64,000 nt of DNA from Lycocorax pyrrhopterus obiensis (Eukaryota; Chordata; Aves; Passeriformes; Paradisaeidae). Position 1 is the first letter of the stretch. Each line of letters opens with the position of its first letter. The position numbers were made by a program, and so were the translations under genes. Shown in pieces: positions 12,801 through 26,916 of this stretch. The notes under the pieces were generated by a model. That model ran no database searches, was not told where the DNA came from, and saw only the letters and a program-made list of their open reading frames with translations. The DNA lies in the NCBI GenBank assembly GCA_014706295.1, contig JACSVZ010000006.1:25354629-25418628 (forward strand). The letters run 5' to 3'.

Positions 12801-15800
12801 AATTTGAAAGGGTATTTTTGTTTTTCAAATGTCATTGTTTCTTCAGCACCAGCTTGCCAGTGATTTTTTTATTTTCATTTAGTGTTTTATGTGTTAGAAA
12901 CAAGGTAAGTGCAAACTGAATATTCTCGAGGAGATAAATTCCAGCTTGTGATATAAAGGTCTCTTTCCAGACTTAGCCAGTGTTAACTGTAGTTGTTTGC
13001 AATTGTTGTTCTTTGAAAAAAACACTCATGTAGGACTCTAATAATGATTTCATGCTGCCCACAGCATTAGTCAAATGTTTTAAAAATGAAATAGAAACAA
13101 AGTAACTACAGAATAGGGAAGTTTTTGAAGGCTTAAAATGTTTAGAGAAAACTTCCTGTCCCCTGACTGATCTTGAAACAGTTTTATTTTTACCCATAGG
13201 ATCACTTCAGTATAGAGCAAGAGTAATACCTTCACAACTAGGAAGATCAGGATTTGTCCCCATATAAAAGTTCTTTGATGAAAAAGCTGAAGGCTTTTCT
13301 GCAATATTAATAACAAACTTATTAAACTTGCAACTGCACATGCACATTTTTAACAAGAAGCTTACGTAGATTGAGTAAAGATGTTAAAATACATGAAAGA
13401 ATTGGTATGGTAGGAGAAAAGAATTTGTATAAATTATAACAAGTATAAACACAGAGAATTATTATGATGTTAAAACTTAATGATGCAACAGCTGATCTTT
13501 TAATGAATGACCTGTGAAAGTCCTTCCACCTGCAGTGACCCGTGGAACTCCTTGTGTTATGTAGAATAATGAATACATGCAGGCTACATATCAGAGGAAG
13601 GATATAAAATTCACAAAAAAAATGCTGAATAATAAAGTACATAATATTTTCAGGTCGCAGCACAGTTTCTCTGGAGACTATCACTTTTTTTCTATATGGT
13701 ACTGCACTGTAAGCATAACTTAAATGCCTGGCAACAGGAGTACAAATTGCTTGACTGAATCTTAATAATATGTTACTAAAATCATTATTATAATGAGAAA
13801 AAATTAATTTCCTTAATATTAGGGAAAATTAAAGAAGAGACAGTCAAACATTTTCTGTCTGTAGTTAAACTATTACGTTCATATTCAGCCACTTGAATTC
13901 TGATGCCTCTATTTTTAAAAATTCTGAGTACCAGCTCCCCAGTGAACATCATGGAAATCACTAAATGATTGACATCTCAGGAAATCAAGCCGTCTATTTA
14001 AGTACCAGGAGCACCAGTTTCCCAAGACTACATACAAGATATAAGGGTAGTTATGTGATGTCTGAAACTTGTGACTAAGCTTGAGCTTAGAGACTCATGA
14101 TCAGAATACTCAGTGCCAGGACGTAATTACATTCAGGTTTGGATCATGCTGTAGAACATCTGAGCCCATAGCGCCATCAGGTCATGATGTGGATGGGAAA
14201 AATTACTGTCCTGTCCTAGACATGCCTCCCTCCCAGCAAAAAAAAACTTGTTTGTCTTGCAATAATATCGTCTGGTCCAGATGAGTCACCAAGAGGGTCC
14301 TTCGTAAAGCATCTTAGGTCATATAGAGCAAGAGTGATGTAAAACAGGAGCCTGTCCAGGCTGACATATTGCTGTCAGTGCAGATGAATGGCGAGTCGAT
14401 AGAGATGACTGCTTCAGTCCACTCCTTGAATCAGGCAATTTATGACTGTATTGACATAACCTGGCGGTTAATTTAAGGTTTTACATGCAGAATGTCACTT
14501 TTCAGTTTAACTCCTGATTTTAATCATGGTTTGGTACCTCCGACTAGCCAGGGTAAGAAATATGTGTCACATTCTTAGAAGTAAACCTGATTTAAATAAT
14601 CACCTTTAATAGTCATTTTCTTATGTTGCTGCAGTAGGCAAAACAAAAGTCTGGGCTTAGAAGTAGACAAGCTGGATAATGTTTTCCACTTTTTGTGCAT
14701 ACCAATCATGAATGTAACCTGAGGAACAATAAATAAAGTTTAATAATAGTGTCTGGTTTAAGTGGGGGAAGTTATTCCTGTGTTGGTATTCTTAAAATAT
14801 CCAGCTACAGTATTGATTTTAAGCCCTTTAAATATACCAGAAAAAAGTACTTATGTAATCCTTCAAGCAGAAGGAAAAAGGATATATTCTGTTTATAACA
14901 CACTAAGTAGGCAGATGTCTCTAAAGTAGATTCCACTCCAATGCAAGACTTTGTGATACCACTTAGAAAGCATATGCCATATTGCCTTGACATCCTGTTA
15001 CTAAATGCTGATGAAAGTTTATGATCATAAGTAAAATATGTAAAGCAGGACTGAAAATAATCTTTCCAGTTAAACGCGTTAAAATGTATACTGTGCAGAA
15101 TGTACGCCAGGTGTTCTGCAATGCAGGCTCCCAGGGATGTATTTCTGTGGGGGTTTGGGGAGTACAGCAAGAGATTTCAATGCTGCCTCAAGTACTGAGA
15201 TACATCAGATTCCACATTTTTCCTGGGAAGACTAACACCAGTAGCAGGTGAGCAATCAATTTACAGTAAAGGATACTGACAGGTGTAGTGGAGTTCGATA
15301 GCAAAGCTATGGTTGCACCACGGTAAGGAAATTGATTTGAAACCAGAATGTCCTAACTAGCTTTGGGTTCAGGCATGCTTTGTAGCACCCACTATAATCC
15401 ATTATTATCCAAATTGCCGCTGCTGCTGCAGCTTTCTTCCTGCTCCTGTTGAAGGTGGGAGCCATGGGGACCTGAGGCTACTCAGGGCATATTATCACAC
15501 TGTCTGATACTGGCACAGAAAGCAATTTGGCATGTACTGAAACCTTGAAGCTGGGACTCTGTTTCAGTTCCACAATTTAATGTATACAAAACCGCTGACA
15601 TTAAACTTCTGACTTTTCCAGGGATGGGATGATTACACCATATGCTGTATTTTAACTGCAAGTCTTTGGACTTGATGCAGGGCTCATTGGGCCCGAACTG
15701 CAGTCTCATGTTCTCTGTTACACTGCTTTGATTAACAATGGCGGCATTATTTCTGTATTTTCCTTTGTTTACTAAGCTCTCAAACTCATATTCTAAGACC

Positions 15801-16777
15801 AAAAATGTTTATCAGAACTAGTCTAATGCATTTCATAACACGGATGATCAAATTTCAGAGTTTTTCCTTCACTAAGAGCAAAAACTGAGGTGTTTAGAAA
15901 GGCTAAGAGTCTGAGCTGAAGACAGTCAAAGACACAAAATCCATCTCACATGTTCTGATGTTTATTCATACTCAGTCATAAGGAAAATACTGCTATCCCA
16001 TTTTCAGCATGTTTCATTAAATCCCAACCATCTTTGTTGTTGGCTTTAAACACTGAAGGATTAATGCCTTATCTAGCAAAGCTAAGTATATGGTACGATC
16101 AAATCAACTCATGGTCTTAATTTTAGTATTCTAATTAGGCAGAACTCATAAACCTAAATATCTTTAACCCGTAAAGTGTTCTTACAGCTTTTTCACACAC
16201 CATTTCTTTTTTCCATTTCATTATTTTCGATTCCAGCTTTTTGAAGTACATACATACAAGAAGTGGTCTTTGTATTTTAGTATCTCTTTGAGCAAAGCTG
16301 AATTCATTGATGTATCTTTTATCACATTTATTTTTGAATCGGTATTGTTCAATTTATGTTCTTCTGTCACTGCTAGCCTCTCCTCACTCTCAGTTGACTA
16401 ATTAATTATTAATCCATTTGCCTGAATTTTGCTGGTCTTGTTGTGATTTTTTTTTTTTAATTAAGATATCGTGGAGCAGTAAGCTAAATGCACTAAGCAG
16501 AATGGAGTTGATATAATGTTTCTGTCCTTTAATGTCCTTTATTAATATTATTCTTTATCAGCTTCTCAGTTAATTCACCTGGTATTGCTACCATAATAAC
16601 CAACTTATAACCAACTCTGTGAGCCCACTTTAGGTGTTGGCAATGGGAAGAAAATTTTCTGTCGATTAGGAATTGTGGTGAGCACTTCTTTCCCTTCCTC
16701 TCTTCTTCCCTTCTTTCTGCTCTCTGCAGTTCCAAACAAAATTTTAAGAGTTATTGAAATAAATATTTCATAATTGT

Positions 16778-17221
16778 TGTCCTGGTTTCGGCCAAGGACA
16801 GGATTAATTTTTCACAGTAGGCGTGAGGGGGCAGAGCCTGGAGCTGTGTGGGCATGGCCAAGACCTTGTGTTATTCCACACAATCTTCCATCATGGCCGG
16901 GGTGGGGAAAAGGGACTTCCTCTCACTTCCTAGAAGGAGGGGTGTTCCTTTTGCATGGAGCAAGGGTGGTGAGCAGCCAGGAAGAAGGCATGGGCGCAGG
17001 GGTCCAGGCACCGTTGTTCATCGTCTTAGGGCCACGCCGGGTCAGGCCAAGCAGTGAGCAATCTTTGCATGTAAATCACCCTCTTTTTGAGTAGTTTTGT
17101 TATTAATACTGTTACTGTTCATTTTCATACCTCATGGCTGTTTCCAGTAAATTTTTCTTATCTCAACACTTTTGTCTCTCTCAGCAGAGGTGAGCAGGAG
17201 TGCTGGTCCTAAAACATGACA
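16778..17221 (+). mobile_element. Full-length solo LTR (family C) with ATTGT target duplication
   Basis: The element runs from TGTCCTGGTTTCGGCC to CCTAAAACATGACA, 444 bp, with TG and CA termini. ATTGT lies immediately before (16773-16777) and after (17222-17226), a perfect 5-bp target-site duplication. The U3-like half is GC-rich. The 3' half carries a GTAAATCACC block, a T-rich stretch and a CAGTAAAT polyadenylation-type region. The same order occurs in the copy at 30568-31018, and that co-linearity is what identifies the second copy. No internal viral genes adjoin it. Plus orientation is inferred from the TGTCCTGG-type start and the position of the T-rich, polyA-signal half. Confidence 0.9.
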
Positions 17222-17226
17222 ATTGT

Positions 17227-20200
17227 TAGTTTTCAAAAATCTCAATTTACCACATAAAACAAAGACAGCATATAAGAACTTCAAACACATTCACGCATCC
17301 CAGAAAGCATTTTGGTCTTGATGATTCGCACCAAGTGATTGAATTAATCGTCTTTACCAGATGAAAACGTAAATTCTCACTTTATTTCAACATACTGAAG
17401 TATGCATTGAATTAATTTTCCTTTTCATCATTATTACATATTTTCTCACATGTGTCTTATAACTAGGATATGATAATTGTAGGTTTTATTACATCTATAA
17501 TGTTTGAACTCATGGATCCTGCCAGAAAACATACTCCTGATGCCTTTGTTTTCCTCTAAATTTCCCCAAACCATTTTGTTCTCATTTAGACTGTCTCTTT
17601 CTTTTGCTTCCTCCCAACACTTTACATTACTTATTTTGCTGATACTGCTTTTTGCTTTCTTTCACCAAGTTCCTGTTAAATACATTTACTCAGAACTATT
17701 TTCTGCAATTTTTTCTTATGTATTTTCTTAATTATGGTAGATTGTCTTTAGTGTTCATTAAAAGACCTAACAAAACAAGTTTTTTCTGCACAATTTTTTT
17801 CCTTTACTGTTGACTTGAACAAGAAATGTACATAGAAATTGTAGTATACTTTTAAAGAATTGTGGATTGAGAAAGACTTAGTGGGTTAAAGAGAAAGGAA
17901 GGGAAAAAAACCCAAAACACAGAAACAGTATCTTATCTCATGACTATTGCAATACAACCTAATCTTATTAGATTAGTCTGCATATACTAAGTCTGCACAT
18001 ACTGTCACTGCCCCCCATCATTCTGTATTTACTTTCCCAAACCTCCATAAGCCTCTTGATTTGGATATTAAAATCTAAGGAGAAAAAAATGTTATTTTTC
18101 CTAAAAATTGCATCAACCTATCAGGAACTGCACGATTTTGATAGATCCTGGCCTTGTAATAGACATGAAAAAGAAATGTGGTGTTTATAGCCAAATATTA
18201 AGATGCATTCTAAAAACATTATATCGATTATATCCATTAATGAGTATAGTGAGTTATCCAAAAGCTGTGCTGTATATATTCTTTGTATTTAAATTTGCAA
18301 CAGTCTTTGAAGGATTCTTGTAACCATCTGATATCCAATTTGTAACATTTAACTGCATATGACTTGAACGAATATTTCTAAAAGCATTATACATACCTTT
18401 TTGCTATCAAATTGATGTGTGTTACTTAGGTTTTGCTCTGATTAGCTATAAACAACTATGAATTATTGTTAAGTGCTCTGCACATGATTAAGTAAACATT
18501 GATATTGCCTAATGCATGTATTTATTTACATATTCCTGTAATCTGTTTTAAAGTCAGTTGCTCTGAATCATTGATAACATTTTTCTACACGTTTGTTCAT
18601 CTCATTATGAAAGTATTCATTTGATTTCTGAAAATCGTTGTCAGCAAAAAAAAAAGGTTTATTCATATTCAAAACCACTGTTGTTTCTCCTAGTTTATAT
18701 AGTTGCCTCCAATATTATTTTCCCATCTCATCTGCTTTTCTGCTTTTGATGAGGAGGATCATTTAGACTCCTTAAGTTAGTGGTGGAAGACTTGAAAATA
18801 TTCTTGGGAAAAGCAGCGAATTAAATCTTAAGGCTTAGTGGGACAGATTGAACTAAATAGATGAGAGGCTAGGAGGAAGGTCTGCAAATGTAGTTGTTTT
18901 CTTTGGCTTTAAATATATGTAATGATTTCATTCATGAGCTGTGCACTTCTATTACAATGATTTGCCAGCCTCATACATTCCTAGAACATGCAGAAAGAAT
19001 TTGTGCTTTCTTGTGTTGTGAAGCATATATGATCTTATATTTTCACTATAAACTCTTTTCTGGCCATTATCTCAACAAATACTGTGTTTAATGACTATTT
19101 TCTCTCAAAAACATATGTGGTGTTGGAAAGTTTTATAAAAAGAGTTTTTCAGTTTCCTAGACTTTATGCAAGGCTGAGGCCGGTCAAGGGTACGGAAGTT
19201 ACAGATTGGCTTGATGTTACACTGTTTGAGGAGGAACGACAAGAAGCCAAGATCCATGAGGTCTGGCATATGCTTTCCCTCATTTGTTTCTCTTCTACCA
19301 TGGTCTGCTGGCACAGATGCAAGGAGCCAATTCTGTTGAGACAGCAGGAAAGGTTTTCTTCTCATGGAACAAAGTCTACTGGTATCTGCTAACTGTCTGA
19401 TGACAGGGTACACATAGCTGGTGTTAACCTTCTCTAAGCTTCAATGAGAACAAAACATTAGAACATGCCCATCTGGTAGAACAAAGGAAATATGAAATAT
19501 AGAATCCTACTTGAAGTTTTGAATGGATATCATCACCCAATCGAATATATCGGTTCAGTACTTAAATAGCATATTTTCAAGCAGTGGAAGAAGTGCAAAA
19601 CATGTTAGAAAAATAACTGCATGGTAGACTCTGTAGTAACACAAACTTAGATTTTCTTAATTCTGTTCAGGTAACAAAGACCTCAGGAAGCCACTGACTG
19701 TTTCAGCTAGCAAAACATAAATTACATACCAATACATTTTCAACTGTTGTATCGCAAAATTTCTGGACCAGCCTTATTGTGCCTATAAACTTCTTTCATA
19801 GTAAGTTATGGCAACGGGGTCATATACAGAGTTTGCCAATAAATCTCAAGAATTTATCCACAGTTAGTAGTCAATGAACTGCTGAGTTACTTCTTAATGT
19901 TTTTCAAGTCTTAAACTATGAAGCTACACTTGAAGGCAATGGAAGAAAAAATTTTACGGTATTGCTGATAAAGGCAATGAAGGAAGTTCCAGGTAGCACA
20001 GGAGTGCTTCCTTGCTTTCCTTTATATTTCAGCTTTCTGGATCCTGCCTGACTGCGCACAGAATACTGAATACCTTGAGCCTTTCATTCCTGTCAAAGCA
20101 AACCTATTTACCATTTACCTAGGGAATGTGAACCATCATCTAAACAATTTTGCTGGAATAAAAGAGCACTTGCTGATTTAGAGCAGTGGACTGATGGAAG

Positions 20201-23200
20201 ATGAATCTTGGAGAGGTAGGTAACTAAGACATTTCCTCTCTGCTCTCACTTTGAACATTGTTCTTATGGGAACATATTCCCCCTCAAATGCAGTTACACG
20301 TCCGTGCTTTGCATGGACCTGTTTGGCTTTGTGTCACTTGTGTGCTCTGGTGACCACTGCTACTTCAGGGGAGTGTTGTGGGAAGACCACAAGGCATTAT
20401 GGCAGAGAAGTGCATGGTATCTCAGTATGATACAGAGGGAGGGAGCCACAAATAGAGGAGAGGCTCATTGGGACACATTTTCAGCATTGAGAAGCCTCAG
20501 TAATCTCTAAGGCAAGAGAGACAGCTTCTAAGTTTCAAGATCTGAGATGAAGGGAGTATTGAATTATGATCCTTCTGTAGGGCCAGGTCACTGAAGATCC
20601 CTCGCTGCCTATTCCTCCTCCCTTGCCTATAAACTAAGTCTTGTGAAATGCTGAGGCAAAGGTTATTATGATTTCTGGTATAAGTTATTTACCCTTAGGG
20701 CACCGGTTTACCCCTAATCTAGAAAAGAAATAAATTATAAGTGCTAGCCCCCTGTGTTAATACGCTAGTAGGATATTCCTCACTGCTTTTTTTTTCTTGG
20801 GCCCTTGTAGTCAATAAATTTTGTCAAAGTCTTCTGTGAGAGAAGGGCTAGAAATGACATGGAAGCACAGAACTAAAAATAAGCAAATATCTTTGGGCAT
20901 CATCAGGAGACTAGCACCTGTAAAGTCAGATGTACAAACTAGTGCATTAGTGAGTCATCATCCTGAGGGCAGAGCACATAGTGGGCTCACTTTCAAGGGA
21001 AAGGTAGAAATTGTGCACATTGGATGCTACTGCAGTAATTTAGTCAGAAAGAGCTATCATTTAACATTAATTCTGTTTCATAAAACAGCTGGGGAGAAAA
21101 GCAAAATGATAGAGAATAACAAGGACTGTAATGCATTAATTAATCACTTGTGCAAGCAACATTCTTCCCTCTCCAGCCCCACTTCCAGCCTGGTCTAACA
21201 GACCTGCCCGACTGCTATCTGAAGGGCAGGCACCACTTTAATTTCTGTATTTGTTTTGTCACATATTGCTGGGCTGGAAATTCTCAAATGCCGTTGCTCC
21301 TAAATTGGAGTCTCCATGGCAACATTCACAGAGGTGTACACTGGAGCCAGCTGCCAGAAGAAGACAGTTACATAATAAAAACAGGAGGATTTCTGCTTGT
21401 CACTTTTACTGCCCTGAGATACATGGACAGACAGACAGAATGTAAATAATAGTGTAAAACTCCGGTAGAAAAGTGGATGATACCACAAAGCTATTTAAAA
21501 TAATTTCAAGAGGTGAGAAGTAAGACTTCAAAAGGTGAAAAGTTAGGTTGTATAAATGACTTATATTCATCCTTTGTGCTGTTTTTAGTGCTTAAAAGTA
21601 ATGATTTGCACCAAGGATATAAAGTTGAGAAGGTAAGGGGATGGCAGCATCAGCTGTATGTCAGTTTACTACCAGCTAAATCCAATCTCTGTGTCAGGTA
21701 ATGTCAGAGGTAGATCAGGACTCTCATGTCAACTATGCAGTGCAGAACACTCAGAAAGAAGAGATTTCAAAGAATGACGTGTTGGTTTTCCCACAGTAAC
21801 TGCAAGGAAATTAGTCTTAAAGATCAGAATGGAGACTGGGTTTGGGTGTGGAGCTGAGGAGTAATTAAATACAGAGAGACTAGAGGGACCAGCTTACTTG
21901 CCATCATATTTGGAAAGTCAATATTATGTGCACCATTAAAACAAGAAAATTAGCAGTAAGACCGTTTTAGCAGCAGAAAATGTTTAAGTCTCCTGTGAAG
22001 CTTTCCTTTCACATACTATGATACAAAAAAGTAAGTATTTTTCTGGACTTAGAGCAGATATTTATACTGAAGTCATTGGCTATTTACTTCTCCAGGAATA
22101 ATTTTTACGATTCTTTGAGCACAACTGTGTCTCTGCATACAGAAATACCATTCATCTTGTTGTCACCAGAATCACGCAAAAGTCTTGCAGGCCTTTTCAG
22201 GAAAGAGTGACTGAAGAAGTTTAGGCAATTTTATAATTAATATAAGGACAATTTTCTTTTCCTCCTCAGAAATGACTGATAAATGCAAAAGTTTACCAAT
22301 GTGTTACCTAAGATTTCAAACTTTATATTCTACTTAGCTTCATGTACAAAAGATGTATATTTATTTTTTACACGAAACACCAGCCTCCAAAAAGCTTTGG
22401 ATAGACAGCAATACTTTTTGTGACAACTGCACATGCATGCATGACCCATTCTGGTATTTTGTCATTTACATAAATGCTAATACACAACAGCTGGATTTCA
22501 ACAGCCATCTGTTAAGACACATTTTTGATTCCTCCTTGTGTCAAAGGTAATGAGAAAATAGTTCAAGAAAAACATCTTCAAAAACAAGTGAATCTTCTTT
22601 CTTTAGCTAGCCCTGTTTCCTCTGTTAACTCTCAGATGGAATGTCCGCGTCTTGCTCCACACCTATGTTACACAACAGCTGAAAGCTTGATTTCTTCTGT
22701 GCTTTAAAAATACAAGAAAAAAAAGAAAAAGAAAAGGTCTAAGGCTGGCACTGACCGAGTCTCTGCAGCTCAGCTGAAACATGGAGTTTGGGTAACATCA
22801 GTCCCAGCAAAGCATGGCTAGTTTAGGGTTTGCTTGGCTTGTAAAATTTACCATGGGTATTCTCCTATCACAACTTTGAAAATCCCCAATCTTTTCAGTT
22901 TTTTCTGACAGGTTTTTCGACTTCATGCCATGTCTTGTGCAGCATCAATATTTTGTAAAAAAAATGAAAATGTAAAATTCAGAATCTATAATATGGAGAG
23001 TTACAATCTTTAACTACAACCTCACAGGCATTAGCACTTTCCTTAATTTATTTTTTTTTCAAGTAGAAGATGTACAAGTGCAATGGTTGGCACTGGGCTT
23101 CTTGATCACCTGATTATGCACTACATGAAGTTGAAAAGTAATTCAGAGAGAGAGAATTCAGACAGAAAATAAAGAGGCAAAAATACAGGCCTGAAATTCA

Positions 23201-26200
23201 ATTGGAATTTCTGGCTCACTAAAATTCTTAAATTCTGATACTTCAGTTAACTTCTTTTTCAAATTCAGTCAATAAAGGCAGGAATCAGACATACCAGAAC
23301 TGAAGAGTAATGGAGCAAACATGAATTGTGAAAATCTTTGGAAATAAATCTAACCAACTTACAAATAAAATCAACTTAAATAAGCATATATAAATAAAAT
23401 GTGAATAAAATCAGTGTTTATTAAATTCAAAGTTATATTAACAAGTATTTAAGCATGTTGTGCTCAATGCTCTTGAGTAAAAAATGTTCACCATTAAATC
23501 ATTTTGCAAATCTAGAAAAAGAAGTATCCAGAAGAACTAGTTTCTTAGTTGAAACTGAGTCTAGTCAATACCAACAGTCAAAAAGAGTAGAAAATTTTAG
23601 AATTATTTTTTTCTAACCTCTTTATTAATAAAATACTTTCACTTACTACATTTTTTCACTTAGGAACATGTTTAAAGAAAATTTAAAAAATATGGATAGG
23701 ACTCAGGAAGATGGTCTTCCCTTTCCCTCCTTCCCCATTTTGAAAAGCAAAATCCTAAAAACTGGATAAATCCAAAACTTTTCTGTTGTCTCTAACTAGC
23801 TTTTCCTATAACTTCTTCATTTTTTCAGCTAAGCTGAGAGAATCCTCTATTCCTTATGATTCCTCTGGCAGCATTTTATAAGTAAAAGACCAGAGAATAA
23901 CTGTAGGCACTTCTGCACTGCCTGAATAGCTTTGCAATCCTTGGTGGTATTGTTTGGAAAGGATTTCTCATCCAAGTTAGATTTTGACATTTGTGACCCC
24001 AAGAAGCAAATCCCATGGCTGGCCAGGAAGAGAAAAGTACCTAAGGTATTTCCCAGCTATGTGTTTCCCACAGGATGTATGAACAGCCACAGAGCCTTGT
24101 TCTTCCAGGTGGAACCCAGGGGACCACAAACCAAACAGAGGAACAACCTCCATCAGGGCACAAAGCCCTGCCATGTTCTAGTGCTTTGCCCAGTCCAAAG
24201 TTTTACACCCAAGTGGATGTTGAAGCCATAGGCAGACCATTTTTTTCTGCAGATATAAGAAGTGTTGTTACCATAGTGAGCGAAGAGCAGAGAGAAGGGG
24301 AGTCTGAGAACGGCAAGATGAAAGAGTTGCACTGGTGATATGAACTAACACATCTCCACGGTGCTTCAGTGAAGCTGGCTGAGATCCTGAGCGCTTATTG
24401 CTCTTGTTTAGTGCTAATTCATACTGATTACACTGCCAGCTTCCACCTGCGAGGAATTACAGCTTCTCCTGCGTGTGTCAGCTCAGCTGACCAGTGCAGG
24501 AAGTACAGAGCTTACAGGGAAAATATCTGCCACAGACAGCCCTTCAAGGACCATTTTATTTTCACACCTTTATACTCCCATGTTCATACAATTGAACCAC
24601 AGCATCATTAAAATTGCATCCAAATAGCAACGTTTAAGCACCTTGCTGGAACACTGAAAGTAAAATTTACGGGTTTTGTGTTAATTTGGTGAAATCACAA
24701 TAAACATCTCACGCTGGGATAAAGATACTTAGTGGGACATCTGTCAAAGTCAAAACTAGATGCAGAGCTTCAGGCTGCCATTTTTGCCTTTGGCTTTTTC
24801 CTGTACTCAGCACATTAAAAATTCTTTGCCTTGCATCAAAACATTAGATCTTTGCACAGATTTTCTTTCCAAAGGCTACCGCTTGTACCTTCCTAAGCAC
24901 CAATCCTCAAAAAGTCTCAAGTGAACCCTCCTCGTGAAAGTGATGTAATTTTATCTAACACAAACCAGGAACAATTTATTATGCCTTTAGCTCTTCAGTT
25001 GCTTCCCTGCCTCTCTGACTGTCAGTGTTTAAACCAAACTCAAGATTGACATACAGAGAGCAATTTTGCCAATAGCTAGTCCCAGAATTCTGCACACCAG
25101 CATCTCTGTGCTCACATTTTTGTCTTCAGGATGGATTACCAATGCTAGAGAAAGTGCAGATCCTCAATGAGCATTCTTTTTTATCCTTATAAAAACTAAA
25201 ACTTCTCTTTCTTATTCCTGTATCTTGCGTGCAGATGCTGTTTACTCACTTCCCCTACAACTATGTGTAGTTTTTTCCAATATATTTTTTCTATATTTAG
25301 TTAATTTGCACAGTTCCGATTTCTGGCAGTTGCAAGTAAAGAAGCAACAGCTTGTATGGTAAGACCCCTATTTCATTTCTGAATTGGAATTGACCTTCCT
25401 ACTTTGTCTTATTTGTAGTGAGCAAAGAACCTGTCTCTGGAGTACCCTGCTTCCACCTACCACTTTAAACAAAAAACCACTCTGTTCAAGTAGAATAAAC
25501 ATTCTAGAAATTTTGAAAAAAGCACTCTGTCATATAAGGAAGAGTAAACATTAAAATCTCAATGTCTTTTCATCTATATATTTATTTATGTGTTTAACTC
25601 TCATTTGCTAGTATAGCTATGGAACAATAAGTATGAACAGAGCAAAGTCCTGAAATATCCTTGGTTTTGCTCTTGATACATATCCTTTCTCCAAATCCCT
25701 CTCTTGAGAAAACTTGAAATTAATTTGAAGCATTCTGTTTGCTTCACCTCCAAACATAGTTTACTATAAGTCTTACAGGGAATATCTACTTTTAGGTAAA
25801 CCTTTATGGGTGACCTCCAGGGACAGGGAGAGAAACATTCATACTATTTATAAAGAAATTGGCTTCATATTTTTCTATTTATATATTTATCATTATATTG
25901 GAAAATTTCAATAGGTCAGGAAAAAGTTCCGCATCAAAATGTCACTAAATAGATAAATAAAGAATACCCAGACATATTCGGCAAAAAATCTCCCTTTCAA
26001 AAATAAATGATACACCTTATGTTTATCAGGGAAATTCTCTGTAGATGTATTTCATGAAAATTTATCAGAGTAAACATAAATATGATCCACATAACGTCAC
26101 ACTGCTGTAAAGATAAAGTCCAGCAAAGCTGTGGCTTGCAGTTCAAACTAGATCAGGCGTAGGCCTGGATGAATTTTGCTCCTAAGGTTTACCCAAGAGG

Positions 26201-26879
26201 AACAAGGTGCGAGTTGTAAATTATTTACTCGTGTCTGAACTTCCCTCCGTGAACAGGAACTATGCAAATACATGCTGCAGAAACAGTGTAAGGTTCTGAA
26301 CAGGTCTGTTCTAATTATCTAGACAGACCTAGTAGCTCTCTTATTCCAATATATATCATCATGTATTGTAATTGCTCTAATTAATGTAATTTAGTTGGAT
26401 AATTCCATAGGACCTGGCAAAAGTATTTGTTACATCAAATTCCTTTATCAATTCCAAAGTCAATCCCTTAAAGTAAATAGCTGGTAATGTTGTGGCAATT
26501 TTTTTCAGGAAAAAAACGCTTGCAGGTCATGTTGGTGCTGTCTTTATTTTCTTGAATTGTTTCCTGAAGAAAATGGGCCCCATTATAGTCTCAGTGCAGT
26601 TTTGGATGTATTACATATCTAAGTAATGGTGAGCTGAATTGGGTCACTTCTGAATTGCTGTTTTGGTTTGCTTTCACATCTCGGTTGCCAGAAGAGTACC
26701 AGTGTGTTTTGGATAGTGGCCAAAAAGAACTTAAAAAGCATGAAATATGCATTTTGATGGCTGCTAACTTTTGCCGTACTATGGGGTTATAGCAACAGTA
26801 GCATCCAGTGATTGATGCAAAGTGATTGCTAATTGCTGTAATTAATGAAACATCGTTCAGCACTGAGGAGCTATTGACA

Positions 26880-26880
<1 letters not shown>
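17227..26880. other. Non-coding stretch, no recognisable transposon
   Basis: Mostly AT-rich DNA. Two segments stand out without an explanation. At about 19.14-19.41 kb, open frames of 102 codons overlap on both strands. At about 23.93-24.60 kb, the sequence is richer in G+C than its surroundings and has several CpGs. Neither shows a protein family I recognise, and neither has a clear donor-acceptor pair. No RNA gene was seen. Confidence 0.5.

Positions 26881-26912
<32 letters not shown>
26881..26912. repeat. (CA)16 microsatellite
   Basis: Thirty-two bases of perfect CA dinucleotide repeat, likely length-polymorphic. Confidence 0.95.

Positions 26913-26916
<4 letters not shown>

Larger units (their letters stand above)
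7441..16772. other. Long AT-rich non-coding stretch, mostly unique
   Basis: I see no gene, RNA gene or clear transposon here. Minor features are an A18 run at 7937-7954, three tandem TAATG units at 9856-9870, and an AT-rich block near 11.65-11.95 kb dense in ATTA/TAAT homeodomain-type cores that resembles a conserved non-coding element. A short near-palindrome, TAAGCTTGAGCTTA, lies near 14.08 kb. Open frames of 60-120 codons occur but are isolated and lack plausible splice context. Confidence 0.5.

Noticed and set aside
15482..15802. A 106-codon minus-strand open frame as a gene
   Set aside because: It has no splice context, no recognisable domain and composition like the surrounding non-coding DNA.
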